Source: Orthonyx spaldingii (Eukaryota; Chordata; Aves; Passeriformes; Orthonychidae). From it: 64,000 nt of DNA. Below, piece after piece: positions 42,201-57,200 of this stretch. Position 1 is the first letter of the stretch, and every line of letters begins with the position of its first letter. The DNA is taken from assembly GCA_013397795.1 (NCBI GenBank), contig VZTJ01001433.1, positions 490,280-554,279 of the forward strand, in the 5' to 3' direction. Under the pieces are notes generated by a model that saw only the letters and a list, made by a program, of their open reading frames with translations, ran no database searches and was not told the origin of the DNA. Position numbers and translations under genes: made by a program.

Positions 42201-45200
42201 TGCTGTTACTCTGCTGTAAATGAAAGCAAAATTTGATTTGTTTGCTTATAGCTGCTAAGAAATGAGTATGACTTTCTGAATACTAAAGTTATATGATGTT
42301 CAAATGCAGCTTTAAAGTAGTGGCCAGTCACGCCTACATTTCTATCCTCTTTCTTTTCCTTCAGCTGCAGTTGCAATTTAGTATTTTCTAAGTATAAAAG
42401 ACAGAACATTTCGGACAAAACTGCTTGAGCATTTGGACTAGGAAACATCTCTGCAATCATCTAAGAGAGAAAAAATTGTAGTTTAGTTGAGACTATTATA
42501 TTTTTAAAGAAAATCACTTTAAAAGTAACACACTAAGAAGTGTGATCATTCTTTCAAGCACACTCTCTTCTCTTTAACATTTTTACATAACTGGGCTGTT
42601 TTTATCTTTATTCTAGATAAGAAAATCCGCACAAGTGTACCGTGAAGAGAAAAAACATTTTAAAAGGAAAAAAATGCAGATCATGATGGCATGCAGATGA
42701 ATGAGGATTACATGCACAGTACTGGGGAAGAATAAACTGGCCACAACAGGCTTCATCACATTTACAGTGTAGATAGGCTGAATAAAGGGTAGATTAGGAA
42801 GAGTGGCAACTCTGAAGTTTATCAGTGTCCTTGAGGCATGTTAAACTTACACTGACAGCTACTGGATCTTTAATATATGTTAATACACATTGAATACATA
42901 GATTTTCTTGTTAAAAATCACTGCAATGTCTGTTATGTCAGCCAAAGCTGAACAGTACAGGAGGGATTATACTGAGCTGATTAAGATGCATTTGCAGTCA
43001 ACAAAATAAGGGAGTCCAGTTTTTTTCTGAAATACTCAAAGTTTAACTCAGCATTTTGGCTAAAACAATGCCAGCATAACTGGCATTTGATAGTACACTG
43101 TGGGCAGGGCCAAAGCCCATAGCACACCACAAAGAACATGTCATGACTTCAGCAGACATACAGGTCTGTACTGTGTGCTTCAATTGATGCTTGGCTAAGA
43201 TTTCTATAGAAGCCTATGCCTCGCTAATATGACAACAACTGGATCACAAGAAGGATTCAATGGTTGTAAAGGTAATAAAATAAAAAAGGTGTGAAATTTC
43301 AGAGTGTAAAATCTTTGCACTAAGACTGGTTAGAATTTGTGCCCTTAACTTGAAGGAATCTCTTGATGGAAGTACAGAAGAAAGGAAGTGAGAGTGGTAT
43401 ATGAGAGTGATACAGAGAGGAGAAAAGTATGAACTTTGGATGTTTCATACAAGTTATTTTCAACATCTTGGCATCGTGACCTCTAGAATATTTCATACTA
43501 GTTTGGCCATTCACATCCAGGAAAGATGAGCTCAAACTGGAATTATAAGGAAAAATGACAAATAAAATTATCCAAGGAATTTGAAAGGTTTTACAAGAGA
43601 GGACTTGGCTTGTTTTGGCTTGCAAAAGGCATTTGATGAAGGACAATTATGAAGGATGGTTCTGAACAAACTTAGGCTAGAATTTCCAAGAAAAGACCCA
43701 GGTCTGAGGATACCTACACAGTTTTCCAGAAAATGAGTTATGGAGGCACAAAACCTTGAAAATAGTTTCAATGTGCAATATAGTAAATTGGGAGGTTTTT
43801 TTGGAGTGTTTATCTGAGACTCTTCCTGAAATGTCCTGATCTTGCAGAAGGTCCTTTCTTCTTTCCTTTCCCATCATTCTCTCATGAAGGAGCTGTATTT
43901 CATTATCTAAATATCTGTCATATAAGATATGCATTCTCCCCTACAAGAGTAGCAACAATTAGTTGCTTGAAAGAAGGAATGAACTTCTCAGAAGCCTTTT
44001 CCTTTAACAATTCATCTTCAGAATTTCTCACATCACCTTAGACAGCACATGGGAAGAGTTAAAGGAACAGAATACACTATTAATTTGATTGACCCCAGGA
44101 TCAACAGACATATTTTTCTAGAGATATCAATCCTCTATTTAACCAGTTATTTTAACCTTCTATAACAGGATTGGTTTTTTGGTTGATTTTTCTTGTTTGT
44201 TTTTTCACGTGAAACTAAGCAAGAGAGTAGCATGGTAGAACTTCCCTCTCTCACAGTTTTTGTCTCACAGTATTTGGAGACAAATCTCCAATCAGCCCAG
44301 TACTTCACTTTGGACAGACTTCTCATTAGAAATATAAACTCCTGGAGCTATGCAGAATTATAGAAAATGGTTAGAGCTGTAATAAAAGCTGTTTCTTACC
44401 TTCTTGGGGATGTTCTGCACAGCTAAGCACTGAAATTCTAACCTATGTTAATATCCCCTCATTTTCTGGAAGATAACATACAATCAATTTCTAACAGCAA
44501 ACTACTGTTATACAGGCTGATTATCTTCTGAGACATTTTGACTCCTTTTTTTAATTTTAAGTGTGGTAGTAGATTTCCCTCTACTTTTTGTGTTTAACTT
44601 TCAAACTCACATTTCAGCCTGTTTTCTCACTATATTTTGCTGAATCTTAATTGTTTACAAAGACAGAAAACCATGCATCCAGCAGCAGGTGCAAACTACA
44701 TCTAAAAGATTTGTGTTTGTTTCTTAGAAGCTGTAATTCCATAGTAGCATTTCCAATCACATACCCAAAGAGTATCAGCAGGAGAACAGTGGCTGCCAAG
44801 TTCTTTCGGAAAGTGAAGGCTGATAGCTGGAAGGCACTAATAACACCAACACACAGGGTGACTGGAACCATGTAAAACAGCTAGAAACAGAAGAAAAAAA
44901 AGCATTGAGCAGGTGAGCATCTCTTACTGGTCTTACCTAATTTGCATAGAAGGGTTATACAAATTAACTCTTCTATCCTTGCAACGCAATTATACTATAA
45001 ATTAGGAAGAAATAGGCAGAAGAGCTTGGAGATTTGATAGTCCACACTTGCTGTGAAACTGCCCCCTACACCCGAAACAGCCTGACGATAAGATCCGACT
45101 ACAGAACATTCCCCTTAATCCTATTTTTATTGACCTTTTCAATACATCCGTTTAACAAGCTAACTCTTCCAGATAATGAGTCCGTGTGGAGCTATTGCTC

Positions 45201-48200
45201 CAAAACATCAAATTACACTGTGAATACAGATGCTTTGTTTCAGAAATAGCAGTTTCGCTGACTGGTGCTTCAGTCATAGGAGAATAGCAAAGATGCAATT
45301 TTAAAAGAGACTTTAATGAAGGACCATGTGTGCTGATGAAGCAAATGACATTTCTTATTGGGAATGGACACAATATGTAAAAGCATTACAGCCATTAGGC
45401 AACAGGGAAAGCAGTTTCTCTGTTTAGTCTCTTGATATAATGGCAATCAAATACTTAAAGGTGGCAGGGTGGGATTGGTACAGGGGATTCATATCCAAGT
45501 ATTCAAGAGAGAGCGGTTCTGCTTGCAAAGATGTGAAAACCTGTGTTCAGCTCCATTCTCAGTGTCTGCCTGCTCTGTGCACTGAACCTGAGCTCATTAG
45601 GGCACTGGCTGCCTCCATTTCTGCTTATGTAATATTTAGCTTTATCCTAATATAACTAAGATCCTGAGATACAACTGCAATAGAGGTAACAAATCAAGGT
45701 CTAGCTAAATAGTCATTGTAGAAGAACAACACACAGTTAAAATTAGACTTTTGTACTGAAGAACAATGAAAACCTGTTCCAAATTAAACAAGAGACCATC
45801 ACTTCTTTGTTACTGGGGAAACACATTATTTTTAAGAGAGGAGCAATGGAGTAAAATGTAGATGAATGCAATGTTCTCATCTTATTCACAGTGTACCTTT
45901 TCTTTGCCACATACAAATACCCAGATCTGTGGGTGGTATGTAATGGTAACTACATACCACCCACAGATCTATGTTTCAGTTACCCTGAAGTTGTTTAAAA
46001 ATATTGTAGAGAAGTCTAAAAGCATTTGAGTACCTGTATGTTTCAACAGACCTGGGGCTTCTGTCTAGAAATAAATAAGGAACTTAGAAATCAAATTCTA
46101 TTTGAAATCTTAACCTTAAATCATGGTGTATTACAGAAGTTGTGTATGTACAACAAAACAACTTTAATTTTGCCCCTTTAGTGACACAAGCTTAATCTGA
46201 ACAAAATGTCTCTATTTCTCTTTAAATTTTCTTAGCACTTACACTTTTTCCATTTGTTGAACACGGTAATGAATATCATTCATGCCTATAAACACAGTAA
46301 GAACAGCCTGATTCTCATGAGAGCAGTTTCATAAATCAAATGCTTCTGTAGGCCTAGTAAAGATTCTACTACCAGTAATACAGGACACAGCCTGTAATAC
46401 TTAAAATACGTAGAGGGATTTAAAATTTGACAGTTCGTATATTCATGTGTTCAGTGTCCCTAAATGATCTGCAGCACAATTAGCATTTAAAGCAGTGTCT
46501 GTTCTTTTCCAGATCATGATTGATCATGCTGTATGGAATTTGTGAGAACATTTTGAGAGATTGGCAGAAAATAATGAGGAGTTGACTTTGCTCACAAGGA
46601 GAAACTGAATGATGAAGGACTGAGTTTTTAACCAAGCCTTCTTATCTGAAGCAGCAGGGAAAAGAAATACCAAGATTGACTGGCCAAGTAAATAACATTT
46701 GAAAAAATGTGCTCTTACCTCAAGATTGCTCAAGTGTGAAAATTCTGATTTCAAGCATGGATGGGTGAAGATCAAATATTTCAGAATTAGAATAATCTAA
46801 GTTAAAATAGAGTTTTCCAAAAATTTCTGTTCCTGATCAGGGTATCATAGAATCCAACCTAAAGGTTGGAAAGGACCTTAAGAACATCAGGTCCAACCAT
46901 TAATCCAGCTCTGCCAAGTCTACCACTAAACCATGTCCCTCAGTGCCATATCTACATGTCTTTTAAATACCTCCAGGAATGGTGACTCCATCACTTCCTT
47001 GGGCTGCCTGTTCCTGTGCTTTCCACAAATAAAAGGTACCAATTATAAGTATCTCTCATATTATCCACAAGAACACATAACATAATTATCCCTTAATATA
47101 GCTGACTAGTATTTTCAGTTTCCTCCACTAATCTGGAAGGTTTTACCAGTGCATGGCAAAATTCAAAGCACGGAAATTCCTGCTATGAGCTGCTGTGTGG
47201 GAGATTGTTGAGGTTGATGAGCCAACTTCCTTTAATTTGTAGAATAGGGTACATAGCTAAAGCTAGCAAACCATTTACAAGTCAGCTTTGGGAAGCAAGG
47301 AACACAATCCCCATCCTGTACTAAAGTAGGAATGGTGACTTATTGTTTGTTAGCATGTCAGCCAAGAGCTGTCACTCTGCACAATTCAAATCTTATTCAT
47401 GCATCTTGTGAGCATATCTCCTTTTGCTCATTTATGACAAACTAGCCTAAATTTGCACCTGAACACATGCTGCCCCACATAATACATACCATATCACAGC
47501 AGAAGTTAGCAAACCAGTAAGTTTTGTAACCCAGGCCTGTGATGTGTTGCAAGCGTTTTGTCCCAGATACTCTGTCTTTCACAATGGCACTTCCAATGGA
47601 TGCAGTAAGGATAGAGAAACCCAGCATGATACACAGTGCTACTCCACACTGACGAACATTCTCCATTCTGGGGTAAAAAGCAAAATAGTGTCATGAAAAC
47701 ACATTAGGGGAAAACCCCTCAAAAACTAGCATTTTTTAGGCCAACTTCTTATCAAAACACTAGACATTAGGACCTTAATCCTGATTGCAAACACCATAGA
47801 ATCACAGAATGGTTTGGATTGGAAGGGACCTTAAAGATGGTCTAGTTCCAACATTCTGCAATGAGCAGGGACACAATGTCTCTACACTGTGAACATCTAA
47901 TTAAAGAACAGCAACAAGATGCATTCAGTTACAAAATTATAGGTGAGTTACAGAGCACAGCATGTGTCTGAGTTGTAAAATGAAGCTTAGGCAAATATTT
48001 CCCCTCTACAGAAAACTAAAATTTAAACCTTCGACAATCATTTGAAGCAGTTACCCTGTTTAAAATTGTTATGACACAATCAGCATAAATTCAGTATTTT
48101 TCTTTACTGCAACCATTTTTGGTACAAACAGTGGACTTGACAGACAGTTCACACCAAAAAATGCTTCACTCAGTAGAACTGAACTTTGTCTATCAATTCA

Positions 48201-51200
48201 CAGACTCTATTCCAGGAAACATATGTTCTTATTTAATTGATAGTTTCAATTGTCTGTTGATTGCTTCTGTATAACATTTTAAGAGTTTGCTCACATTTTG
48301 TCCTCATCCAACAAGGCTCCTCCATATGGTTGGCTGTAGAGTGTTATCCCTGCAAAAAGAAATATAAAAATAAAATATTATGAAAAATAAGATGAAATAT
48401 TAAATCTTATTAAAGACTTCAAGTTCTAGAGTGCACTGTTAACACTTGTTAACTATATGAATAAAAAGGCTAAATACTTAGTAATCAACAGACGGAGGTC
48501 AACCACCAAGCTGCAAAACCAAACACTGTCTCCAGTTGAGTGATTTCCAGAGTTTGGAACCACTGAAAACTAATGAATAAACATAAGTAGTAATTGCTTT
48601 TCTACATTCTGAAGTTCAGAAATTGTTTCAGCAATGCTATATATTGCTGCGGAATCTACATCACAGAAGAGACCAAACACAAAACGAAAAGCAGAATTTG
48701 CTCACATACCTAATCTTCTGGGGTAGGGTAGATGGTTACTGCAATTTATATACTTGGTTTAGATTTTAGAATAGATCTTTCAGTTTTTAGATTCCTGACA
48801 TTTTGCTGAGAAAAACTGCTTAGCTAAATTTACAAAAGAAAGTAAAAGTCACACCTTTGATTGAAACTGTAGAATTTAAATTAAAAACATGCCTAGTTTG
48901 GGAGACCAAGAAAATTCCTGATCAGGCAAGGCATTCTTAGGCTTATTTTGATTCTTGGTGCAACCAACCTGTAGCAAGCTAGTTAAATTAACTTTGGAAT
49001 TGGAAGGTAGTTTATGAACAAAAACTGTGTCTTTTTGCTTTATTTCTTTTCAGGCAAAAGAAAGAAAAGTTGGGAGGGTGAAGGTGCAAAACATTGCTGC
49101 AAAAGTTGCTATTCCACTGGACTTGATGCTGTTCATGACTTATCTCTGCAGGTGTGCCTGACAGATGTGCCAGCTGTGCTGGTTTTGTGCTGGATGGAGT
49201 TAATTTTCTTCACAGTAGCTGGTATGGGGGTATGTTTTGGATTTTTGCCGGAAACAGTGTTAATAACACAGGGATGTTTTAGCACCACTTAGCAGCACTT
49301 AGAGCCAAGATGATTTCTGCTCCTCACCCACTCTACTTCACCCACCAGTGAGGAGAATGGGGAGGGGAGGAGAACAGGGATTTGAGAGGGGTCACAGTGG
49401 GACAGCTGACCCTGACTGTCCACAGGGACATTCCATACCATACCTTATGGCATCATGCTCAGCATGTAAGGTGGGGGACGAACTAGAAAAGGGAGGGATG
49501 TTTGGAGTGATGATGTTTGCCTTCCTAAGTCAATGTTAGGCATGATGGGGCCCTGCTCTCCTGGGAATGGCAGAACATCTTCCTGCCCATGGGACATGGT
49601 AAACAAATTCCTTGCTTTATTTTGCTTGTGTGTGTGGCTTTTGTTTTACCTATTAAACTGTCTTTATCTTGACCCATGAGTTTTATCACTTCTAGTGATC
49701 TCTTCCATATGCTGTTGGGGGAGAGTGAGCAAGTGGCTTTGTGAGTGGGCCTTAAGTTAAAGTATGACATCAGCAATATTTGATTAGTGTCTAAATAAAT
49801 CTGTGCTGTTCCAAATTAAAACAAAGAAACAAACTTCATCCTAACAGCAAGTATAATTTTTCCAGTATCTTTGGTAAAGATATAAATTGTTGGTAGCCTT
49901 AGGTTGACTCTGTGGGGCACCACTTAATTTGTCATATTTTATTAGAGTCCAGCTGTATAAAGACAAAAAATATCTTCATTCTAGTAACAGGTGCAATTTG
50001 ACTAAGCACACATTTATTTTGTCTCTTTAATTTCTCATTCCTCGTCTTCAAGCCAAAGTAATTCAAACATCACTAAGTCACTGTATGATAAAAAGCTGAA
50101 AAACAGAGGATGAAGATTAACTCACACACAAAACTAGTGCAAGGTGAAGATTTCTCAAATAACAGCTAAATGCAGTACACTGAAGCCCAATGGTAGTTAG
50201 AAAAACAAAAGAAGATTCAAGCCAATAATGTTTTGATGTATCACTAGTAGATACTTCTGCTATTTGTAGAAGCCTTTCATGTCATGTGCCCTGAGGGACT
50301 GTTAAAAATTTTCCTTTGTTTTTCTTTTAAAGCATTAATTTTTTAAACAATTGCTGCTATTTGTTCTGAAGCAAAACCGGCATATCAAAGAAAATTATTT
50401 TTTCCCACTGGAACCACTGAATTCGCATTTATGTAAATGAGAAGCAGCATGACAGAAAAAAGCTTAGTTCCCAGAAAGGTTTTCTAGGCTTTTCTAATGT
50501 TTGAATAAAAGTGGGCATGCTAGAAGAAATAAGCATAGAATCAGAGAATATGCAGAATTGGAAGGGACCCACCAGGATCATCAGATCCAACACCTGACCC
50601 TACACAGGACACTCCAAGGGTCACACCATGTGCTTGAGAGCATTGTCCAAACACTTCTTGAACTCTGTTGGGCTTGGTACTGTGATCACTTCCCTGGTGA
50701 GTCTGTTCCAGTGCCCACCCACCCTCTGGATGAAAAAAATTTTCCTGATATACAACTTAAACTTCCCATGGCTCAACTTCAGGCAATTTCCTCAAGTCCC
50801 ATCATTGGTCACAAGAGTGAAGAGATCAGTACCTGCCCCTCCACTTCCCCTCGTGAGGGTGCTGAAGACTGCAATGAGGTGTCCCTTCAATTGCCTCTTC
50901 TCCAGGCTGAGCAAACCAAGTCCCCTCAGCTGCTTCTCACATGGCTTCCCCTCCAAACCCTTCACCATCTTTGTGGCCCTCCTTTTGGCTCTCTCTAAAA
51001 GCTCAATGTCTTTGTTATATTGTGACACCCCAAACCACGCACAACTTTTAAGGTGAGGCTACTCCAGTGCAGAGCAGAGCAGAGCAGGACAATTCCCTCC
51101 CTTGCCCAGTGGCAAGATCTCAGGGGGAAACTAACAAAACTTTCAGATTACTGCATTAGTATTAAACAAGCATCTACAGAGTTGACTTGGGTTCCACACA

Positions 51201-54200
51201 CAGAACTGCTGTAACTCTCTAGTACAGAATAAACAGAAACTGTGAAAAAGAGATAATTGCAGGAGAATATAAAACCCCATTACATTAATTTGCATAATGC
51301 TCCTTGCAGTACTGTATCATACAATACCAATCAAAAAGCAAATTACACTGAATTAATTTCCTTCTATGGAAGAGTCACAAAAACTAATCATACTTCTCAA
51401 AAGTAGCAAACATTTTTGACAGTCAATTTCCATTCAAACCATGTAGATGAAATAATGGATTACATGCTTTTTAAGTTACACTCACAACTGAAATTAAATT
51501 TCACAAGGTTGTGGATAACAAATAAGGAAAGTATGACTGTGCTAAACTAAGTTCAATTGTGTTTAGAACTCAAAATTCTATCACTGTGTTAAATATAATA
51601 CTTGCCTTTCACTCAGTGTTTTCAGCTTCTTCAGTTAGTCTGCAGCATGATTGTCTCTGAATTTGCTTCTTTTTTAGCATAATGATTGCTTCCCTCCATC
51701 CCATTGTCAAAAAATAGATTATTAATTTATATAAAGCCAATAAACTGGCTTGTAATTCACAGAGGAAAAAAGTTCTCTTGAACTCAAGAATTAAGTTAAA
51801 AACTATCTTCCAATGCCAGAACAAATCAACAGAATTAATAATATATGGTATATGCTATTATATTTTTTTTGTATTTAAAAAACCCTTCTGTGTACTTCTA
51901 TACATATATATCTCCATATACACTTTTCTACCTATCCTTTCCTACATTCCTTCTAACTACCTAGACCATCTTGTTTTACACATCTTTTTTTCTGTCCCAA
52001 TACAGCTGTTAACATGATGTAAAATGTACTTATTGATACTTTCTTGCCTTTATATGCCTTTTTACTATGCAAAGCTGCTATAATGAGGCTCATTAAGTTG
52101 AAAACTATCTGCCATCTTTGAGGACTTAAAAACTATAAATGACAGATAAACTAAGAAGTTCTAAATTATAAAGCTCTTATTAAACAGATGCTTCTGGTGT
52201 TTATACATGGATTTTTTTTTAAGGACTGTATTTGCAAGCATTGTGTGAACAGCCCTCAGGGCAAATTTTACCATACCAGTATTCACAAGGGAAAAGCAAG
52301 ACAGCTTTTATAATAACACCAAATATTATATGATTCAGCACTAACTCTGGCTGCTCCTTTTCATAAATTTATCAGTATAAATACTATTTCTTCCACATCT
52401 ATAGATTGCTATTATAGTCTCCTGACTTAATTACAACAAAAATGTTCTTTATTGTCCTAAAACATCCTTCATCTATGTCCTCAGGATGCAGTTGGTCACA
52501 TTATTTCTACAGTAATCACTTAGGCTTCTTTATGGGCACAGGTGAAATATTGTAATAGACACCCATTCCAACCTTTCCAAAACCATGCAAAAACAATTCA
52601 AGACCTGGAAAAACTGTGACCATGGAGAATCTTATACTTAAATGCTCTATTCAGAGAGAACAAGAACACCATGATGAAAGACTTTCTTGAACATTTTAAC
52701 CTTCTGCAATGTAAAAATGAAGAGTTTCCAAAATGAGAGGCACTATTTCCCCTATTTGAGCAGAGTGAATAGGAGGGCAGAGAAAGAAACATCTCTGTAT
52801 ACAGGCTAGTTGATATATGTATACATATATAGTTCTGAAAAGGAATTAATCCAGATGTCAATCCCAACAGAGAGCACAAGTAGCCATTTACTTTGGTAAT
52901 ATATTTTCTTAGCTTTTTTCAGCTGTGAAACTTTCTTTTCTGTTGTTTTGCCTACAGTTAACTACATTTTGTTGGGGGGGGGGGGGCAGTTTCCCCTCAT
53001 TTTTGTCTTTCATTAAAAGACAAGGCTCATTTGTCATTCCTTGTATTCCTCAATGAAAGACTGCTTTATACAACTGAGAACAAGGGCATTTTTACTAGTC
53101 CTGCAAGCCATATTACTATGGGAAAATAGGGGGAAGTAGTCAGAGCTTTAGTTTTACTGTAAACTTCAGGAATAATGCAGCTGGGGCCCAGGAAGGGGAG
53201 TGTATTTACATTGGACGTGACACTAGGAGCCCCATGCTACATGTTTCATATCAGAAGAGGCAGTAAACAATTCATTGTACCCTCTTCAGCTTCTCTATGA
53301 TTTCCCCTTTGTATTCTCCCTTCAGGCAGAACCATCTTACTCCTTTCCTTAGATTGCTCTTGATTAAACTAATATTAGATTCTATTTTGTTTAAAAGGCA
53401 TTCCTAACCTAGTGAAATAAATTCTTCATAAAATGCTAGAAGGATTGCAACATTTCCTGCAATGAAACACTATACTTTTCCATTCTGGATAGAAAAGGTC
53501 ACAGGAAAAAGGAAAATGTATCCACATTAGACATGTTTGACGTGAACATTCTGCATCCTGCCCTGTTGCCATTCAGGAGCTGCACAAGTAAGAACACCTT
53601 TCCCAATACCAACATCTTATTAACAGTTTGCAAACTGTACATTCAAGAGAAAGTGCTTTATATCTTCTATCTCACATCTAAACCAGTTGACCATCTGTCA
53701 GAAAATAAAGGCATGTACAATTTGGCATAACTTTAGAGAGTTAGATGTTTCCATCCTGAACATGATAAAGAACAGAAAACACTGGTAGTCCAGTCCATCC
53801 CACCTGGGTGCAACTTTCCACATAAACAAATATCAAAATCCGTGTTTTTCAGTAGAAATTAGGAAAGTGATATGATCCCAGGAATACTTCTTCAGTCTCG
53901 GAGAAATCTACAGGAAAAAATCTTAAAGGTCTTCAAGCTTGTATGTCATCACCGTATGTTAGTCAGAGCTGTCCTTAGGTATATTTTGTGGTTCTACACT
54001 CTATTTTGGGTGTCTCTGAACCTGTCTCTTGGCACTTTTTGTAAACTGTCTCTTATGTTAAGCTGAATCTGGTTTATATAGATCAATTTAGATCTATGCT
54101 ACTGATTCTAAATACAATCCCAGGATTGTGGCAGATTTGAATAGAAGACCAATCTAAGTTTCTTTATTCCAGACATTTTATTTCAGATTAAATAAAATAG

Positions 54201-57200
54201 CATGGATAAGAAAAATTGAGGTAGTATATACATATACATGACAATATTTCTCTTTATATAAAATGAGACATTGCTATTAACTGAAAATTACAATTTAAAG
54301 TTTATGGAGAATTTCACAGGTATCACCGTCATTAATGGTTTCTATTTTACTTTCCCCCACTAACTAGACATGGTTAAGAAGGTTCCACCTAAAGGCCATT
54401 TCTCAGTTTCCTTTGTAAAAAGTTTTAAAGTTGTAATTTGCAGAGCATTCAGGAAGCTATACAGCCACTTTCCACCAAAATTCAGCGGAAAATGACTACC
54501 TTGATCCCTTGCGCTCTTTTGAAGAATTGAATCTGAAATAAATGAGGATGCTACATGAAAGCTTACAATGACTCCTAGCATGAAAGATTTTTTTAAAAAT
54601 CAATGACTTCAATAAGAATCCTAAGATGGGGCAGCTGCTTCGCAAAAGATCTTTCTATATTGAGACATTTCTGTACTTTGAATAATGATGTAAGAACTTT
54701 TTTTGACCGCTCTGCTTTACAGCTATCATTATAGATGACAACCACTCCTTTTTTCTTCATATAGCCTTACCCTAAGAGGGAGGTTATAGTCCTCCAATAT
54801 TCCAGCATGATAAACACATTCTGACTCAATGTTACACAATTAGGTGTGAAAAGTCACAGTTTTACTTGATCAAAATTTCTATCTTAAGCTTAAGCAAAAA
54901 GTATTGTCTTTTAGTTTTTTATTCCTCTTACTTCATTATTCCATTTTTATTTGCTCACAATTACATCACTTAATTGTAGGAACACAGCATTTCAGAAAGA
55001 GATTAGAAAACATCATTCATATAAGCTTGAATACCAGTCAGAGGTGAAGGGTTTTGATAAAAATCCAGCACATCTTGCATTCTTTGTTGAAATGCCTTAC
55101 TAACTTTTTTATATATTTTTAACATGGTCATTTTCATCATCTGCCACTGAATTTATAACCCACTAGAAAACAGAATGCATTTGATTTCCTCCACAGTTGA
55201 GACAGATGACTTTTTCCCACAATGGAATCACAGATTTATATGATGATGAAGGTAGAGGTGGATATCCACATATTAGAGAAAATGAGATATTTTTATACAA
55301 GAAGTATTACAGAACTGCTGTTCCAAAAGACACATCTGATCCATTAACCACAATAAACTGACATAAATCAATTGGGCCAACTTCTGTTGCTCCATCTAGT
55401 TACATGCACCTCCAACTGGGCACACACATTGTCTTCAACAACCATACCACTCTTTACATGAAAATTACAAGAAACAAACACTGCAACTTTCCAAGCACTC
55501 TCACAGAGAAATTTACCAATAATCCCATATTGTTAAGAGAGAAGGGTGAGGAGAAATCTCTCCACTTGCAGAGAAAGGCTTTGAAGATCAGATTACACAA
55601 TAGCAAAAAGGAATGATTTTTTTATCACTAAATAAATATAATTTCCTGCTCCTGTATGCTGAAGAGTCAGTAACTTGGACTGACAGAACAAAAAGAAATA
55701 ATCAAGTTTTTTTTTAAGTTTTTTGAACAGATGCAAATCCCTAGGCGTGTAAACCAGTGCAAGACAGCATATGTCCTCTATACTCTTGGGTAAAATTTCT
55801 TCATTCCAACTTTCATACCAAATCATAAGTCTATATTCCCTGTATCCTCTTGACTACAGAAAAGACTTTAGACAAAAGCAATTAGCCTCCTGCTCAGCTC
55901 CTTACTATCAAGACCTTTCACAAACTTGGACCAGTGCTACTGAGCTCCTAAGAAAGTTACTGGATCTGTCCCTACGGGCAAAGCAGACAGAACTCGGCAT
56001 GTGGTCTGTGATGACTCTTCCCTCCTCCAAAGATCTTGGGAGAACTCCAGCTGGGTTCATGTTCAAGAAATACACACAGGATATAACTGCAAAGTGAAAG
56101 GGTTTCTTAGCTTTTGTATGAGCACTTAAATAAGTTGTTGACCTTGTTCACCTCGTTCAAGGTTGCTTCAATATCATAGTTGCTGCTATTGTGTTTACAT
56201 CCATTGCAATGCTCTATTGTATTGCAGTAAGCTTCTTTCTGTAAAGCAAGATTTATTTGTTTTGTGAAGGAAGAAAAGACTTTGTCCTTACAGTCCCTCT
56301 TAAAGGGCCAAATTATTTTTATGTCACTTAAAAGCAATACAGCAGCCCTGGTTCTGTTGACAGGAAGAAATTGTTCTGTGAAATAACATGGCATTAACGC
56401 AATGCAGAACTACAAAGCCATGTTTCTGCAACATCTTAACAAGCTTTCTCACAGCAATTTCCAACAATATTCTAGAACTGACCTTGCATATAAACAGAGT
56501 GCAGAAGAAGAAAAAAAAAGTCAAAAATAATAGATTTCAGTGTTGGAACACAGTACGTGGTCTTCTGACTGCTGATTTACAGGACAGCAAAAAACAATTT
56601 GAATAACAAAAGCATAAGAATAGTTCTTCTCTGTTAGAACAGATTCCTTAAATAAGAGAAAGTTGAAAGTCAAAGCGAACTGAGCTCAAGTGGCCCATAT
56701 AGCACTGGAAAGCTGTTGAGTTTTTTAGAAATAAAATATACTTAAGCATTGGTCTCTACACAAAAAATACACACATACACATGTGTGTACACACATGCAC
56801 ACACATATACAAACATGTATGCACAAACAAATACATTCATACAGATAGACAGGTAGGTAGGTAATTTGACCTCTCTTCCAAAGATTTCTGTGACTTTTGC
56901 TGAGTTCCCTTAGCATTATGTCTCAAGAGCGTGATTAGTCCATCTTTATTGCACTTCTCCAATGTAAAAAAATTACTTTCTAGTTATTAAGCTCTACTTC
57001 TGCAGACAGGTAAGATATTCTGCTGCAAGATTGTGTAATGAGCCCATACTGGTACAGACGTCAGTACAAGACTTTGAGTATTTCTTAAGCACTGTTTTGC
57101 TTGCTGTGTTTCTGTGTCATGAAGTATCAAAAAACATTTCCACAATCCTTGGAACAACTATCATTTTCTGTGACTCTAAGTAGGACAGCAAACCTTGATT

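Larger units (their letters stand above)
44881..47489 (-). other. ABCA13: Intron e3-e4
   Basis: A 2.6-kb intron holding a CR1 fragment (46846..47025) and a perfect 20-bp inverted repeat (45923..45970). The remainder is AT-rich with no coding signal. Confidence 0.8.

Noticed and set aside
49014..49539. Plus-strand open frames of 92 and 63 codons
   Set aside because: They fall within or at the edge of the solo LTR and show no retroviral protein motif.
50501..51056. 165- and 142-codon plus-strand open frames
   Set aside because: They are the antisense of a CR1 3' fragment; the minus-strand frame shows the CR1 C-terminal peptide.
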